Assembly: GCF_024464655.1 (NCBI RefSeq)
Contig: NZ_JANHAV010000003.1
Coordinates: 1 to 64,000 of the forward strand
Reading direction: 5' to 3'
From: Halobellus inordinatus
Lineage (GTDB): Archaea; Halobacteriota; Halobacteria; Halobacteriales; Haloferacaceae
Length of the DNA stretch: 64,000 nucleotides
Made by a program: the position numbers and the translations under genes
The notes under the pieces: generated by a model
Told to the model about the DNA's origin: nothing
What the model saw: only the letters and a program-made list of their open reading frames with translations
Databases searched by the model: none
Shown: positions 17,677-27,831 of the stretch, piece after piece
Position numbering within the stretch: the first letter of the stretch is position 1
Layout of the letters: every line of letters starts with the position of its first letter

Positions 17677-18513
17677 ATGGATCGCATCCCGTTCGGGGTG
17701 TCCCGATTCGACCGCGTCGTCGACGGCGGCGCGCCGCTTGGGACGGTCGTCTTGCTCGTCGGCGAACCCGGGGCCGGCGCCCGGGAGTTTATGTACACGA
17801 GCGCGACGATGAACGCCGTCGCTCACACCGACCGGGACTTATTCGAGTTGCACTACGGCGACCTCCACGCCGACGCCACGCTCCCACCGGAGGTGCACTA
17901 TCTGTCGTTCACCGCCGACGAGTCGAACGTGCGCCGCGAGATGTCGTACGTGTTGGACGACGACATCGTGAGCGCGGCGACAGAGCACATCGACGTCCGC
18001 GACTTCTCGCCGGAGTACTTCCAGCTGAGTCCGGTCCCGCGGGAGTGGTACCTCGGTGAGACGACGACGCTGCAAGACCTCGGCGGTCGCGAGGAGCGCG
18101 CCGACGTGCTGACGGCGCTCGGCCAGTACCTCAACGACAACGCCGCGGACAACCTCGTCATCATCGACTCGATCACCGATCTCGTCGCGGCCATCTCCGA
18201 CGAGATGGCGTGGAACGACATCGCGATGCTGATTCGCGGCCTCGGCAAGGCCGCACACCGTTGGGGCGGCCTCGTGCTCGCGTACGCGAGTCGGGAGACG
18301 CTCGAACGGACCGAACTCGGGCACCTGATGGACGCCGCCGACGGGACGCTCCAGTTCGAGTGGGAGTCCGGCGGGTCCAAGCGTGCGCGGACGATGGTCG
18401 TCCAGGAGTTCCGCGGCGTCCTCTCACAGATCGAGAGCGAGGACATCGTCCGGTTCGAAACCGAGATTCACGAGGGGGGCTTCGACGTGAGCGACGTGCG
18501 GAAGATCCGGTGA
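17677..18513 (+). CDS. KaiC/RAD55-like (HTR-like) ATPase homologue with degenerate P-loop
   Basis: The 278-residue protein starts FGVSRFDRVVDGGAPLGTVVLLVGEPGAG like archaeal RAD55/KaiC-type single-domain ATPases, and has a Walker-B-like strand LVIIDSITDLV and the C-terminal LQFEWESGGSKRARTMVVQEFRG. The P-loop reads GEPGAGAREF: the invariant GK(S/T) is replaced by G-A-R, so normal ATP hydrolysis is doubtful. Haloarchaea have many such 'HTR-like' proteins near signalling genes, and here two sensor kinases flank it within 4 kb, which suggests a signalling rather than repair role (inference). Confidence 0.75.
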   Translation: MDRIPFGVSRFDRVVDGGAPLGTVVLLVGEPGAGAREFMYTSATMNAVAHTDRDLFELHYGDLHADATLPPEVHYLSFTADESNVRREMSYVLDDDIVSAATEHIDVRDFSPEYFQLSPVPREWYLGETTTLQDLGGREERADVLTALGQYLNDNAADNLVIIDSITDLVAAISDEMAWNDIAMLIRGLGKAAHRWGGLVLAYASRETLERTELGHLMDAADGTLQFEWESGGSKRARTMVVQEFRGVLSQIESEDIVRFETEIHEGGFDVSDVRKIR

Positions 18514-18538
18514 GGCTGAAGAGCGACAGCAGTCATAA

Positions 18539-18611
18539 TGATTACTCTCGTCTCTTATCGCCGATCATCGCCACCGGGAGTGGCGCTCGGGGTACACAGT
18601 GAGAGTAATCA
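18539..18611. repeat. 11-bp inverted repeat in a convergent gap, with inner hairpin
   Basis: TGATTACTCTC and GAGAGTAATCA are exact inverted copies 51 bp apart; between them CGCCAC/GTGGCG forms a second hairpin. The structure fills the gap between two convergent genes and is likely a two-way transcript end, though it could also be a small foldback repeat. Confidence 0.5.
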
Positions 18612-18614
18612 CTA

Positions 18615-20954
18615 TCAGACGTCGGGGGCGTCGTCTCCATCGAGTGCGGCGCCGACGCCGCTGATCTCGAAGCGAGCCCCGCCGTCGGTCCCCTCGGTCG
18701 CGCGGATCTCCCAGCCGTGCGCGTCGACGATCTCGGAGACGATCGCGAGGCCGAATCCCGTGCCGCTCTGTGACGTCGAGTAGCCGTACTCGAAGACGTG
18801 ATCGCGCTCGTCTTCGGGGACACCGTCGCCGTCGTCGGCGACGTAGAAGCCGTTCTGGCAGGTGCCCACGCGGACGGTGACGTCCGGTCCGCCGTGCTCG
18901 ACTGCGTTCCGAAACAGGTTCTCGAACAGTTGTCGCAACTGTGACTCGTCGCCGGTGATCGTGCCGTCATCATCGACGACGAGCGTGGCCGCACCGGTGT
19001 CGACGTTCCGCCACGACGCCCGGACGAAGGGCTCAAACTGGATGGGCGTCGGATCGAGCGTCGTCTCGCGGTCGCGAGCGAGCGTCAGCAGGTCCTCGAT
19101 CAGATCCGCCATCCGCCCGTGGGCGCCTGCGACCTGCGTCAACTGGTCTCTGGCCTGCTCGTCCTCACAGAACTCCATCGCGAGTTCGAGCCGACCCTCG
19201 GCCACGTTGAGCGGATTGCGGAGGTCGTGTGAGACGACGCTCGCGAACTCTTCGAGTCGGGCGTTCTGTCGCGTGAGTTCCCGTTCGCGCTCGTGGAGGC
19301 GCTCGTTACGCCGGACCTGTTCGAGCGCCCTGACGATGTTGACGGCGAGGAGTTCACCGAGAACGACGTCCTCGTCGTCGAAGGCCCCCGGGGTCGGCGA
19401 GCCAGCGATGAAGTGGCCATAGCGGCCGAGCGGCAGGTGGATCTCGCTTCGAATCGGTGTCTCCGGGTTGTACACGTCGGGGTCCTCGCGAACGTCGTCG
19501 ATCGAGTACACCTCGCCCTCCGCGAAGGACCGCCAGGCGATCCCGTCGCCGTCGGTGAACGTCGGCGGCGAGCCGACGAGTTCGCGAGCGGCGTCACTGG
19601 AGGCGACTGGAACCAGTCCGGCATCCTCCTCGTAGAGGTGGATCGCGCTCGCGTCCAGATCGAGCACCTCTGCCGCCGCGTCGACGCCGATCGATGCGAC
19701 CTCCTCGCGACTCGCCGCGGTCATCAACTCCCGGGCCGTCTCGTTCAGCGCTTCCAGCCGTCGCTCGCGAACTTTCCGGTCGGTGACGTCGTAGTACACC
19801 CAGAGGTGGCCCTGGCCGTCCGGCAGTTCGATCGGCCGGTAGCTCCGCTCCAGCGCTCGGCCATCTTCGAGGAGCAGTTCGTCGTTCCACGCCGGTTCGC
19901 GCTCGTCGACGAGCGTATCGATCCGGGAGACGAACCCGTCGGGATCGACGAACATATCGCTGACGTCCTCGGCGAACGCCGCACAGTCCGCGCCGACGAC
20001 GTCCTCGGGCGATCCCGGTAGCTCGAACAGGTCGAACAGCCGGTCGTTGGCCGTGAGAACCTCTCTGTCGGCGTCCTCGGCGAGCACGCCGATCGGAAGC
20101 GTCTCGAAGAGCGTCGAGAGGACGGCGTTCGCACGCTCCAGTTCCCGCCGCTGGGCGCGCTCTGCGGTGACGTCCTCGAACTGAGAGAAGATCGTGATGA
20201 CGCTGTCGTCTTCGTCGGTGACGACTCGGTTGTACCACGTACAGAGCCGTCTCTCTCCGTATTTCGTCACGATCTCGTTGACGCTCTGGTAGCCGCCGCG
20301 ATCGTCGAGCAGTTGCCGTTCGATCTCGGCGACGTGTCGCTTCTCCTCGTCGGGGACGATCGGGAGCCACGTGCCACCGACGAGCTCGGAGTCCTCGTAG
20401 CCGGTGATCTCGGTCGCGGCGTCGTTAGTCTTGACGATCGTGAACGTCTCGTCGTACTCGATCGTCCCCAGCGGGGATTGTTCAATAAAGCGGGAGAGCC
20501 GCCGTTGACTCGCGGCCAACGCCTGCCGGGACCGGGTCTGTTCGACGGCGTTTTCGATCCGGTTCGCGAGGACGGCGTACTGGTCGGTGCCCATCCCCTT
20601 CTGGAGGTAATCGGTAACGCCGGCGGAGATCGCCCGGCTCGCGATCTCCTCGCTCCCCTTCCCGGTGAACAGGATGAACGGCACCTCGGAGTCGCGCTCT
20701 CTGACCCGTTCGAGCAGTTCGAGTCCGGACATCTCGGGCATCTCGTAGTCGCTGACGACGCAGTCGAGGGTGCCGTCCTCGATACGGTCGAGCGCCCGGT
20801 GGGGGTTGGTGGAGGTGGACACGGAGAACGTGTCGTTCTGCCGGGTCAGAAACGACGCGGTGAGGTCGACGAACTCGGAGTCGTCGTCCACGTGGAGGAT
20901 GCGAATTTCTTCCGGGGACTCGCCGATCGGATACTCGCTCGGTGGCCCGGACAT
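18615..20954 (-). CDS. Hybrid sensor: receiver-PAS-PAS-GAF-histidine kinase
   Basis: The 779-residue soluble protein begins with a response-regulator receiver domain (IRILHVDDDSEF, phospho-acceptor D69 in VVSDYEMPEM, VPFILFTGKG). Next come PAS domains (about 145-265 and 275-400) and a GAF domain (about 410-545, with DASAIHLYEEDAGLVPVASS). The kinase has H576 in FASVVSHDLRNPLNVAEG and ATPase boxes FENLFRNAVEHGG, VADDGDGVPEDE and GTGFGLAIVSEIVDAHGW. No membrane helices are seen. Receiver-first architecture is common in haloarchaeal 'bat/HoxA-like' sensors. The internal ATG at MSGPPSEY was chosen because a TATA box sits 24-34 nt upstream. Confidence 0.85.
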   Translation of the reverse strand: MSGPPSEYPIGESPEEIRILHVDDDSEFVDLTASFLTRQNDTFSVSTSTNPHRALDRIEDGTLDCVVSDYEMPEMSGLELLERVRERDSEVPFILFTGKGSEEIASRAISAGVTDYLQKGMGTDQYAVLANRIENAVEQTRSRQALAASQRRLSRFIEQSPLGTIEYDETFTIVKTNDAATEITGYEDSELVGGTWLPIVPDEEKRHVAEIERQLLDDRGGYQSVNEIVTKYGERRLCTWYNRVVTDEDDSVITIFSQFEDVTAERAQRRELERANAVLSTLFETLPIGVLAEDADREVLTANDRLFDLFELPGSPEDVVGADCAAFAEDVSDMFVDPDGFVSRIDTLVDEREPAWNDELLLEDGRALERSYRPIELPDGQGHLWVYYDVTDRKVRERRLEALNETARELMTAASREEVASIGVDAAAEVLDLDASAIHLYEEDAGLVPVASSDAARELVGSPPTFTDGDGIAWRSFAEGEVYSIDDVREDPDVYNPETPIRSEIHLPLGRYGHFIAGSPTPGAFDDEDVVLGELLAVNIVRALEQVRRNERLHERERELTRQNARLEEFASVVSHDLRNPLNVAEGRLELAMEFCEDEQARDQLTQVAGAHGRMADLIEDLLTLARDRETTLDPTPIQFEPFVRASWRNVDTGAATLVVDDDGTITGDESQLRQLFENLFRNAVEHGGPDVTVRVGTCQNGFYVADDGDGVPEDERDHVFEYGYSTSQSGTGFGLAIVSEIVDAHGWEIRATEGTDGGARFEISGVGAALDGDDAPDV

Positions 20955-20977
20955 ACACTGGCGTACTGACACCAGGA

Positions 20978-20988
20978 TCAAATATGTT
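20978..20988 (-). promoter_or_regulatory. TATA box for the receiver-kinase gene
   Basis: The minus strand reads AAACATATTTGAT 24-34 nt before the chosen ATG, the most A/T-rich patch in the divergent gap. Confidence 0.6.
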
Positions 20989-21099
20989 TGCACGCCATCG
21001 AGGCGTGTAAGCTACGTGCCGTGTGCGGACTGTGAACTCGAACGTCCGTCTACCCGAGTCGACAGTAGCCCTTTCACGGTTGCCGCCCGAGTGGCAGAT

Positions 21100-21894
21100 A
21101 TGCTCAGCGGCCTCCGTCGACTCGGCCTCGAAGTGAAGGATCTCGACGCGACGCGCGCGTTCTACGAAGACCGGCTGGGTCTCCAGGCAGCGCCCGGATC
21201 CGCGTCGGAGTCGCACGTCCTCTACGACGTGGGCGCGTCTGCCAGCGGGGCGGCCGTGGAGGGAGCCGACGCCGACCCCACGAGTCTCGTTCTCCGCCGA
21301 CCCACAGCGCAGCCGCGCGGGGGCGTCCACACGCACTACGCGTTTGCCACGACGCGAGCGGCGTACCCCCGCTGGCGACGCCGACTCGCCGATCTCGACC
21401 CCGTCGAGTTCTCGTTCGGCTCCAGCGACTCGCTGTACGTCTACGACCCCGCGGGTCACTGCGTCGAGATCGGCGGCATTCACGATACAGCGGCCGGCGA
21501 GGACAACACCGAGGCAGCGGCCGTCGAGAACGACACCGACGACGTGCCGCCGCTCACGGGCGTCTTTGAGGTCGTCTTGGAAGTGACCGACCTGTCGCGG
21601 GCGGAGGCACGCTACCGACGGCTCGGCTTCGAGGTCGTCGACCGCGGCGAGACGCGACGCCGCGTCCGGCTGACGGGACCCGTCGACCTCGAACTCTGGG
21701 AGCCACAACTCGGCATCGCGGACGCTCGCGGCGGCCTCCACGTCGATCTCGCATTCACGACAGGAGACGCAGCGGCCGCCGTCGAAGCCGGCGCGCCCTG
21801 GGCGGTCGGGCCGACGGACGTCGAGGAGGGCGTCCGCGTCGTCGACGACGACGGGCACGTGTTGACGTTCGTGCCACCGCAGTCAGGTGAGTGA
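21100..21894 (+). CDS. Two-domain VOC (glyoxalase/extradiol dioxygenase-like) protein
   Basis: The 264-residue protein contains two vicinal-oxygen-chelate modules. The first (1-~125) has LGLEVKDLDATRAFYEDRLGLQ and VYDPAGHCVEIGG; the second (about 148-264) has FEVVLEVTDLSRAEARYRRLGFEV and a final DDDGHVLTFVPP. An acidic linker (about 128-147) separates them. Such fused modules are typical of dioxygenases, glyoxalases and resistance proteins; metal ligands (H/E) are only partly preserved in the second half. The ATG used matches the beta-alpha start of the first module; the frame is open far upstream but runs antisense to the kinase gene. Confidence 0.75.
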   Translation: MLSGLRRLGLEVKDLDATRAFYEDRLGLQAAPGSASESHVLYDVGASASGAAVEGADADPTSLVLRRPTAQPRGGVHTHYAFATTRAAYPRWRRRLADLDPVEFSFGSSDSLYVYDPAGHCVEIGGIHDTAAGEDNTEAAAVENDTDDVPPLTGVFEVVLEVTDLSRAEARYRRLGFEVVDRGETRRRVRLTGPVDLELWEPQLGIADARGGLHVDLAFTTGDAAAAVEAGAPWAVGPTDVEEGVRVVDDDGHVLTFVPPQSGE

Positions 21895-21942
21895 TTGTAG
21901 GATCGTGAGACCCGACGCGAAGGCGAGACCGTTCAGCGTCGA

Positions 21943-22227
21943 TTAGAGTCGGTCGGTGTTGATGTCGACGCCGGGCGGGGAGACGATCAGAAAATCCCGG
22001 AAGTGCGTGAGCGTGCCGTCCATGTCTCTGACCGGGCGGGCGAAGCCCTTCGCGAGTTCGTTGAGGTCGCCCTCGACGGCGAGAACGAGGACGTTACCCG
22101 CCTCGACTGACCGGACCCACTCGTCAGGGTCCGTAGAGCCGTCGAGGACGCCGAGCACGACGTTGCCGGTGCCCTCCTCGTCGAGGTGTTCTTCGGCCTC
22201 CGAGAGGTTCAGGTTGAAGTCGCTCAT
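21943..22227 (-). CDS. Short conserved haloarchaeal protein (possibly DUF5779)
   Basis: A 94-residue protein, MSDFNLNLSEAEEHLDEEG..., with alternating strands (GNVVLGVLDGST, NVLVLAVEGDLNELAKGF) and a conserved-looking end FRDFLIVSPPGVDINTDRL. It reminds me of a haloarchaea-only family (DUF5779), but I hold that name only weakly. An in-frame ATG 24 nt upstream is rejected because a CCTTTTCG TATA-like element lies about 28 nt before the internal ATG. It is convergent with the VOC gene and divergent from leuA. Confidence 0.65.
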   Translation of the reverse strand: MSDFNLNLSEAEEHLDEEGTGNVVLGVLDGSTDPDEWVRSVEAGNVLVLAVEGDLNELAKGFARPVRDMDGTLTHFRDFLIVSPPGVDINTDRL

Positions 22228-22589
22228 ACCAGGGGCCACGCAGACCGGCACGAAAAGGATTCGGACGCGTTCTCCCGGGATTTGTCAGCAATTTTATCAT
22301 CCTCTCTCGTGTCGACGTCCCTCATCTGATGGACCGCACAGACGTTGCTGTTCGAGCGGCCCTCCCGCAACGCGCGCACCTGAACGTTCGTCCATCCAAC
22401 GCCGCGCGCGAGTAGTTCAGGTGGGCAATCGGCCGCACTCGCGGCGGAATTTGCACCAAACGGCCACTCCTCACACGGTCCGGGTCGTGGACGACGGCCG
22501 CGTTCGATTGTAGCCGCGTCTGTCCGCGAAACCATCGCGAGCAGCAGGTACGGAGCCCGCTCGGCGACTCAGAGATCGGCGATGTTCGG

Positions 22590-23915
<1,326 letters not shown>

Positions 23916-24032
23916 TGGCGCGCGCCCCGTTTGCTCGAATCGACGAGCCACGGGTGCGCCGCCGACCGACCTCCCGAAACGGACCCGCGGCGCGAAACGT
24001 TCATTACGGGCGAGAAGAATCTGTGGGATACG

Positions 24033-24155
24033 ATGCGACGACGGATCACCGACGCGACGGCTGCCGCTGCAGCGGCGGCGCAGGTCGCGCGTGTGCTCCA
24101 GTCGGCCGGCGTCGAAACGCTCGACGTCGACGTGCGTATTGTAGGGGCCGCCTAG
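24033..24155 (+). CDS. Possible 40-residue small protein between leuA and ilvB
   Basis: The frame MRRRITDATAAAAAAAQVARV... ends VETLDVDVRIVGAA: a basic N-terminus, an alanine-rich helix and a strand-like end. A TTCATTA element is 27-33 nt before the ATG, fitting a leaderless transcript. T-rich TTTTCGATTTTC follows the stop and may terminate it. No family is recognised. Confidence 0.4.
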   Translation: MRRRITDATAAAAAAAQVARVLQSAGVETLDVDVRIVGAA

Positions 24156-24234
24156 CCCCTCACACCCAATTTTCGATTTTCGGTTCCCGTACGCGCCCGC
24201 CAACTAACCCACCAGCGACCGTTACACAAGGCCA

Positions 24235-24327
24235 ATGGAGCACCACGCTCGACCCACACGACCATCGACGTATCGACCACGAACGACACCCGCGAACGCG
24301 CCCGCAGACGGCGGTGATGCACGATGA
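24235..24327 (+). CDS. Possible 30-residue leader ORF coupled to ilvB
   Basis: The frame begins MEHHARPTRP and ends GGDAR; its TGA overlaps the ilvB start as ATGA. The Arg/Pro/Thr-rich composition is unlike a folded haloarchaeal protein, so if translated it is more likely a coupling or leader peptide than an enzyme. Confidence 0.3.
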   Translation: MEHHARPTRPSTYRPRTTPANAPADGGDAR

Positions 24328-26072
24328 GTAAGCAGGCACCACCGGACGCGGAGGAAGCAGACGAGCCCGAGACGACGCAGTCGCCCGTGACGACCGGCTC
24401 CGAGTCCGTCATTCGCGCCTTGGAGAACGAGGGCGTCGAGGCGGCGTTCGGCGTCCAGGGCGGGGCGATTATGCCCGTCTACGACGCGCTGTACCACTCC
24501 GACATCCGCCACGTCACGATGGCGCACGAGCAGGGTGCAGCGCACGCCGCCGACGCGTTCAGCGTCGTCCGCAACGAACCAGGCGTCTGCCTGGCGACGT
24601 CGGGGCCGGGGGCGACCAACCTCGTCACCGGCATCGCCGACGCGAATATGGACTCCGACGGACTGCTGGCGCTCACCGGCCAGGTCCCCTCGGATATGGT
24701 CGGCTCCGACGCGTTCCAGGAGACCGACACCACCGGCGTCACCGCGCCGATCACGAAGCACAACTACTTCGCGAGCGACGCCGACACCGTCGGCGACACC
24801 GTCGGTGAAGCGCTCGCGCTGGCCGACGAGGGCCGTCCGGGGCCGACGCTCGTCGACCTCCCGAAGGACGTCACGCTCGGCGAGACCGACGCAGAGCCCG
24901 GTCCGGCAGCGCCGCCGGAGACGACGCGCCCGCAGTACGTCGCCGACGAGGGCGACGTCCAGACCGCGGCCGACGCGATCGAGGCGGCCGAACGGCCGCT
25001 GCTTCTCTTCGGTGGCGGCGTCATCAAGGCCGACGCGACCGGCGAGGCCCGCGCGTTCGCACGCGACTACGAGATCCCGGTCGTCACGACGATGCCGGGC
25101 ATCGGCTCGTTCCCCGAGGACGACGATCTCTGTCTCTCGTGGGCGGGGATGCACGGCACGGGCTACGCCAATATGGCGATCACCCACACCGATCTCCTCA
25201 TCGCGGTCGGGACGCGCTTCGACGACCGCTTGACCGGCGGCATCGACACGTTCGCGCCGGAAGCGGAGGTCATCCACGTCGACATCGACCCCGCGGAGAT
25301 CTCGAAGAACGTCTACGCGGACTACCCGCTCGTCGGCGACGCGGGGATCGTCATCGACCAACTGGACGACGCCATCAACACGGCCCCCGAGGCCGACGAG
25401 TGGCGCGAACAGGTCCAGACGTGGAAAGACGAGTACCCGATGGACTACGCGACGCCCGACGACGAACCGCTGAAGCCGCAGTTCGTCGTCGAGGTCCTCG
25501 ACGAGGCCACCTCCGACGAGGCCATCGTCACGACCGGCGTCGGTCAGCACCAGATGTGGGCCGCCCAGTACTGGACGTACCGCGAGCCGCGCACCTGGGT
25601 GTCGAGCCACGGGCTCGGGACGATGGGCTACGGACTGCCAGCGGCGATCGGTGCACGAATCGCGGCCGACGACGACCAGGAAGTCGTCTGCGTCGACGGC
25701 GACGGCTCGTTCCTGATGACGATTCAGGAGCTTTCGGTCGCGGTCCGCGAGGAACTGGACATCACCGTCGCAGTGCTCAACAACGAGTACATCGGGATGG
25801 TCCGGCAGTGGCAGGACGCCTTCTTCGAGGGGCGTCGGATGGCCGCCGAGTACAACTGGTGTCCCGAGTTCGACAAACTCGCAGAGGCGTTCGGCGCGCG
25901 CGGTTTCCGCGTCGACGACTACGACGAAGTCGCAGACACCGTCGAGGAGGCCCTCGAATACGACGGTCCGTCCGTCATCGACTTCCACATCGACCCGGCG
26001 GAGAACGTCTACCCGATGGTTCCCTCTGGCGGCGCGAACGGACAATTCGCTCTGACGGATGATCAGCTATGA
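24324..26072 (+). CDS. ilvB: Acetolactate synthase large (catalytic) subunit
   Basis: The 582-residue thiamine-diphosphate enzyme makes acetolactate from pyruvate and acetohydroxybutyrate from pyruvate plus 2-oxobutyrate. The N-terminal TPP domain has VEAAFGVQGGAIMPVYDAL (the catalytic Glu region is HVTMAHEQGAAHAADAF) and ATSGPGATNLVTGIADA; the C-terminal TPP motif is GDGSFLMTIQELSVAV...NN. An acidic, Thr/Glu-rich N-terminal tail of about 30 residues is typical of halophiles. Its last bases overlap the ilvN start (ATGA), indicating translational coupling with the regulatory subunit. Confidence 0.96.
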   Translation: MSKQAPPDAEEADEPETTQSPVTTGSESVIRALENEGVEAAFGVQGGAIMPVYDALYHSDIRHVTMAHEQGAAHAADAFSVVRNEPGVCLATSGPGATNLVTGIADANMDSDGLLALTGQVPSDMVGSDAFQETDTTGVTAPITKHNYFASDADTVGDTVGEALALADEGRPGPTLVDLPKDVTLGETDAEPGPAAPPETTRPQYVADEGDVQTAADAIEAAERPLLLFGGGVIKADATGEARAFARDYEIPVVTTMPGIGSFPEDDDLCLSWAGMHGTGYANMAITHTDLLIAVGTRFDDRLTGGIDTFAPEAEVIHVDIDPAEISKNVYADYPLVGDAGIVIDQLDDAINTAPEADEWREQVQTWKDEYPMDYATPDDEPLKPQFVVEVLDEATSDEAIVTTGVGQHQMWAAQYWTYREPRTWVSSHGLGTMGYGLPAAIGARIAADDDQEVVCVDGDGSFLMTIQELSVAVREELDITVAVLNNEYIGMVRQWQDAFFEGRRMAAEYNWCPEFDKLAEAFGARGFRVDDYDEVADTVEEALEYDGPSVIDFHIDPAENVYPMVPSGGANGQFALTDDQL

Positions 26073-26734
26073 GTTCTGACGACGACCTGCCCAAGCACGG
26101 ACTGCAAGGACCGGCCCCCGAAGAGCGCCCGCACCCCGAAGGGCGACGTAACTCCCAGGGAATCCGTATCGACCCCGAGGCGGAAGCCGAACACGAACCG
26201 CGGCGTGCGGTCATTTCGGCGCTCGTCGAGGACGACCCGGGCGTGCTCTCGCGCGTCTCCGGGCTGTTCTCCCGCCGGCAGTTCAACATCGAGAGCCTCA
26301 CCGTCGGGCCGACCACCGTCGAGAACCACTCGCGGATCACGATGGTCGTCGAAGAGCCCGATCCGGGGATCGACCAGATCGAGAAGCAACTCGCCAAACT
26401 CAAGCCCGTCATCTCCGTCGGTGAACTCGACGCCGACGCCGTGCGGACCGAGCTCGTCCTCCTGAAAGTCGAGGGCGACGACCCCGACAAGGTCCACGCC
26501 GTCACGGAGATGTACGACGGACAGACGCTCGACGCCGGGCCGCGGACCATCACGGTCCAACTCACCGGCGACGAACAGAAGATCGACGACGCGATCGACG
26601 CGTTCCGCCAGTTCGGCATCATCGAGATCGCCCGAACGGGATACACGGCGCTGGCGCGCGGCGATCAGGCGACCGTGCCGGGCGAGAAGCCAGGCACAGC
26701 AGACGAACCCACACAACCCACAAACGCACAATGA
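26069..26734 (+). CDS. ilvN: Acetolactate synthase small (regulatory) subunit
   Basis: At 221 residues it has an extra ~45-residue charged N-terminal extension before the ACT domain ([20 protein letters not shown], then [15 protein letters not shown]), followed by the second ACT-like domain and a Pro/Thr-rich C-terminal tail. The ACT domain binds valine for feedback control of IlvB. It overlaps ilvB at its start and ilvC at its end, both by ATGA, so the three genes are read as one coupled unit. Confidence 0.95.
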   Translation: MSSDDDLPKHGLQGPAPEERPHPEGRRNSQGIRIDPEAEAEHEPRRAVISALVEDDPGVLSRVSGLFSRRQFNIESLTVGPTTVENHSRITMVVEEPDPGIDQIEKQLAKLKPVISVGELDADAVRTELVLLKVEGDDPDKVHAVTEMYDGQTLDAGPRTITVQLTGDEQKIDDAIDAFRQFGIIEIARTGYTALARGDQATVPGEKPGTADEPTQPTNAQ

Positions 26735-27771
26735 CAGACCTGAACACGACAGTATACTACGACGACGACGCGGATCGCTCATACATCGACGACAAGACCG
26801 TAGCCGTGCTCGGATACGGCAGCCAGGGTCACGCGCACTCTCAGAACCTCGCAGACAGCGGTGTCGACGTGATCGTCGGCCTGCGCGAGGACTCCTCCTC
26901 GCGCGCCGCTGCCGAGGCAGATGGCCTGCGCGTCGAGACGCCCGCCGACGCCGCCGCCGAGGCGGACATCGTCTCCGTGCTCGTCCCCGACACCGTCCAG
27001 CCGGCTGTCTTCGAGGAGATCAAGGACGGACTCGACGCGGGCGACACGCTTCAGTTCGCACACGGATTCAACATCCACTACAACCAGATCCGCCCGCCCG
27101 AAGACGTCGACGTGACGATGGTCGCGCCGAAGTCGCCGGGCCACCTCGTCCGCCGGAACTACGAGGCCGGCCAGGGCACGCCCGGTCTCGTCGCCGTCTA
27201 CCAGGACGAGACGGGCGAGGCGAGAGACGAAGCGTTCGCGTACGCGCACGCGATCGGCTGTACTCGCGCCGGCGTCATCGAGACGACGTTCCGCGAGGAG
27301 ACCGAGACCGACCTCTTCGGGGAGCAGGCCGTCCTCTGCGGCGGGATGACCGCGCTCGTCCGCGAGGGATTCGAGACGCTCGTCGACGCCGGCTACTCCC
27401 CGGAGATGGCGTACTTCGAGTGTCTGAACGAACTGAAGCTCATCGTCGATCTGATGTACGAAGGCGGCCTCTCCAATATGTGGGACTCCGTCTCCGACAC
27501 CGCCGAGTACGGCGGCCTGACTCGCGGCGACCGCATCATCGACGAGCACGCGCGCGAGCAGATGGAGGAGGTCCTCGAAGAGGTCCAGGACGGCACCTTC
27601 GCCCGCGAGTGGATCGCGGAGAACCAGGCCGGCCGACCGTCCTACACCCAGCTGAAGCACGCCGAGGAGACCCACGAGGTCGAAGAGGTCGGCGCACCGC
27701 TGCGCGACCTGTTCTCGTGGGCCGACGAGGGCGACGAAGCCGAAGCCGCCGAAGCGGCCGCTGACGACTGA
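26731..27771 (+). CDS. ilvC: Ketol-acid reductoisomerase
   Basis: The 346-residue class I enzyme performs the Mg-dependent alkyl shift and NADPH reduction of acetolactate. The Rossmann motif is [15 protein letters not shown], followed by a coenzyme-specificity loop with [15 protein letters not shown], whose serines/arginine fit NADP(H). [27 protein letters not shown], and the C-terminal knotted-domain motifs [12 protein letters not shown] and [18 protein letters not shown] carry the metal-binding acids. An acidic Glu/Ala/Asp tail is added. It directly follows ilvN and precedes leuC by about 50 bp. Confidence 0.97.
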   Translation: MTDLNTTVYYDDDADRSYIDDKTVAVLGYGSQGHAHSQNLADSGVDVIVGLREDSSSRAAAEADGLRVETPADAAAEADIVSVLVPDTVQPAVFEEIKDGLDAGDTLQFAHGFNIHYNQIRPPEDVDVTMVAPKSPGHLVRRNYEAGQGTPGLVAVYQDETGEARDEAFAYAHAIGCTRAGVIETTFREETETDLFGEQAVLCGGMTALVREGFETLVDAGYSPEMAYFECLNELKLIVDLMYEGGLSNMWDSVSDTAEYGGLTRGDRIIDEHAREQMEEVLEEVQDGTFAREWIAENQAGRPSYTQLKHAEETHEVEEVGAPLRDLFSWADEGDEAEAAEAAADD

Positions 27772-27780
27772 ACGACGGAA

Positions 27781-27831
27781 ATGACAGTGACACAGGTATA
27801 CACGGAAATCCGCGGTGATGTAGATGAGTGA
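27781..27831 (+). CDS. Possible 16-codon ORF overlapping the leuC start
   Basis: [16 protein letters not shown] is followed by a TGA that lies within the first codons of leuC (ATGAGTGA). It is the only open frame in the ilvC-leuC gap and could pass ribosomes on to leuC. It is very short and may be chance. Confidence 0.25.
   Translation: MTVTQVYTEIRGDVDE

Noticed and set aside
22377-22423. 9-bp inverted repeat CACCTGAAC/GTTCAGGTG as a leuA operator
   Set aside because: It lies about 200 bp before the core promoter and about 150 bp from the divergent gene, too far for a simple operator; the palindrome at the TATA box is a better candidate.
24222-26045. A 607-codon minus-strand frame across ilvB
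   Set aside because: The Val/Arg/Asp-rich translation has no family features and mirrors the acidic codon bias of the real ilvB gene.
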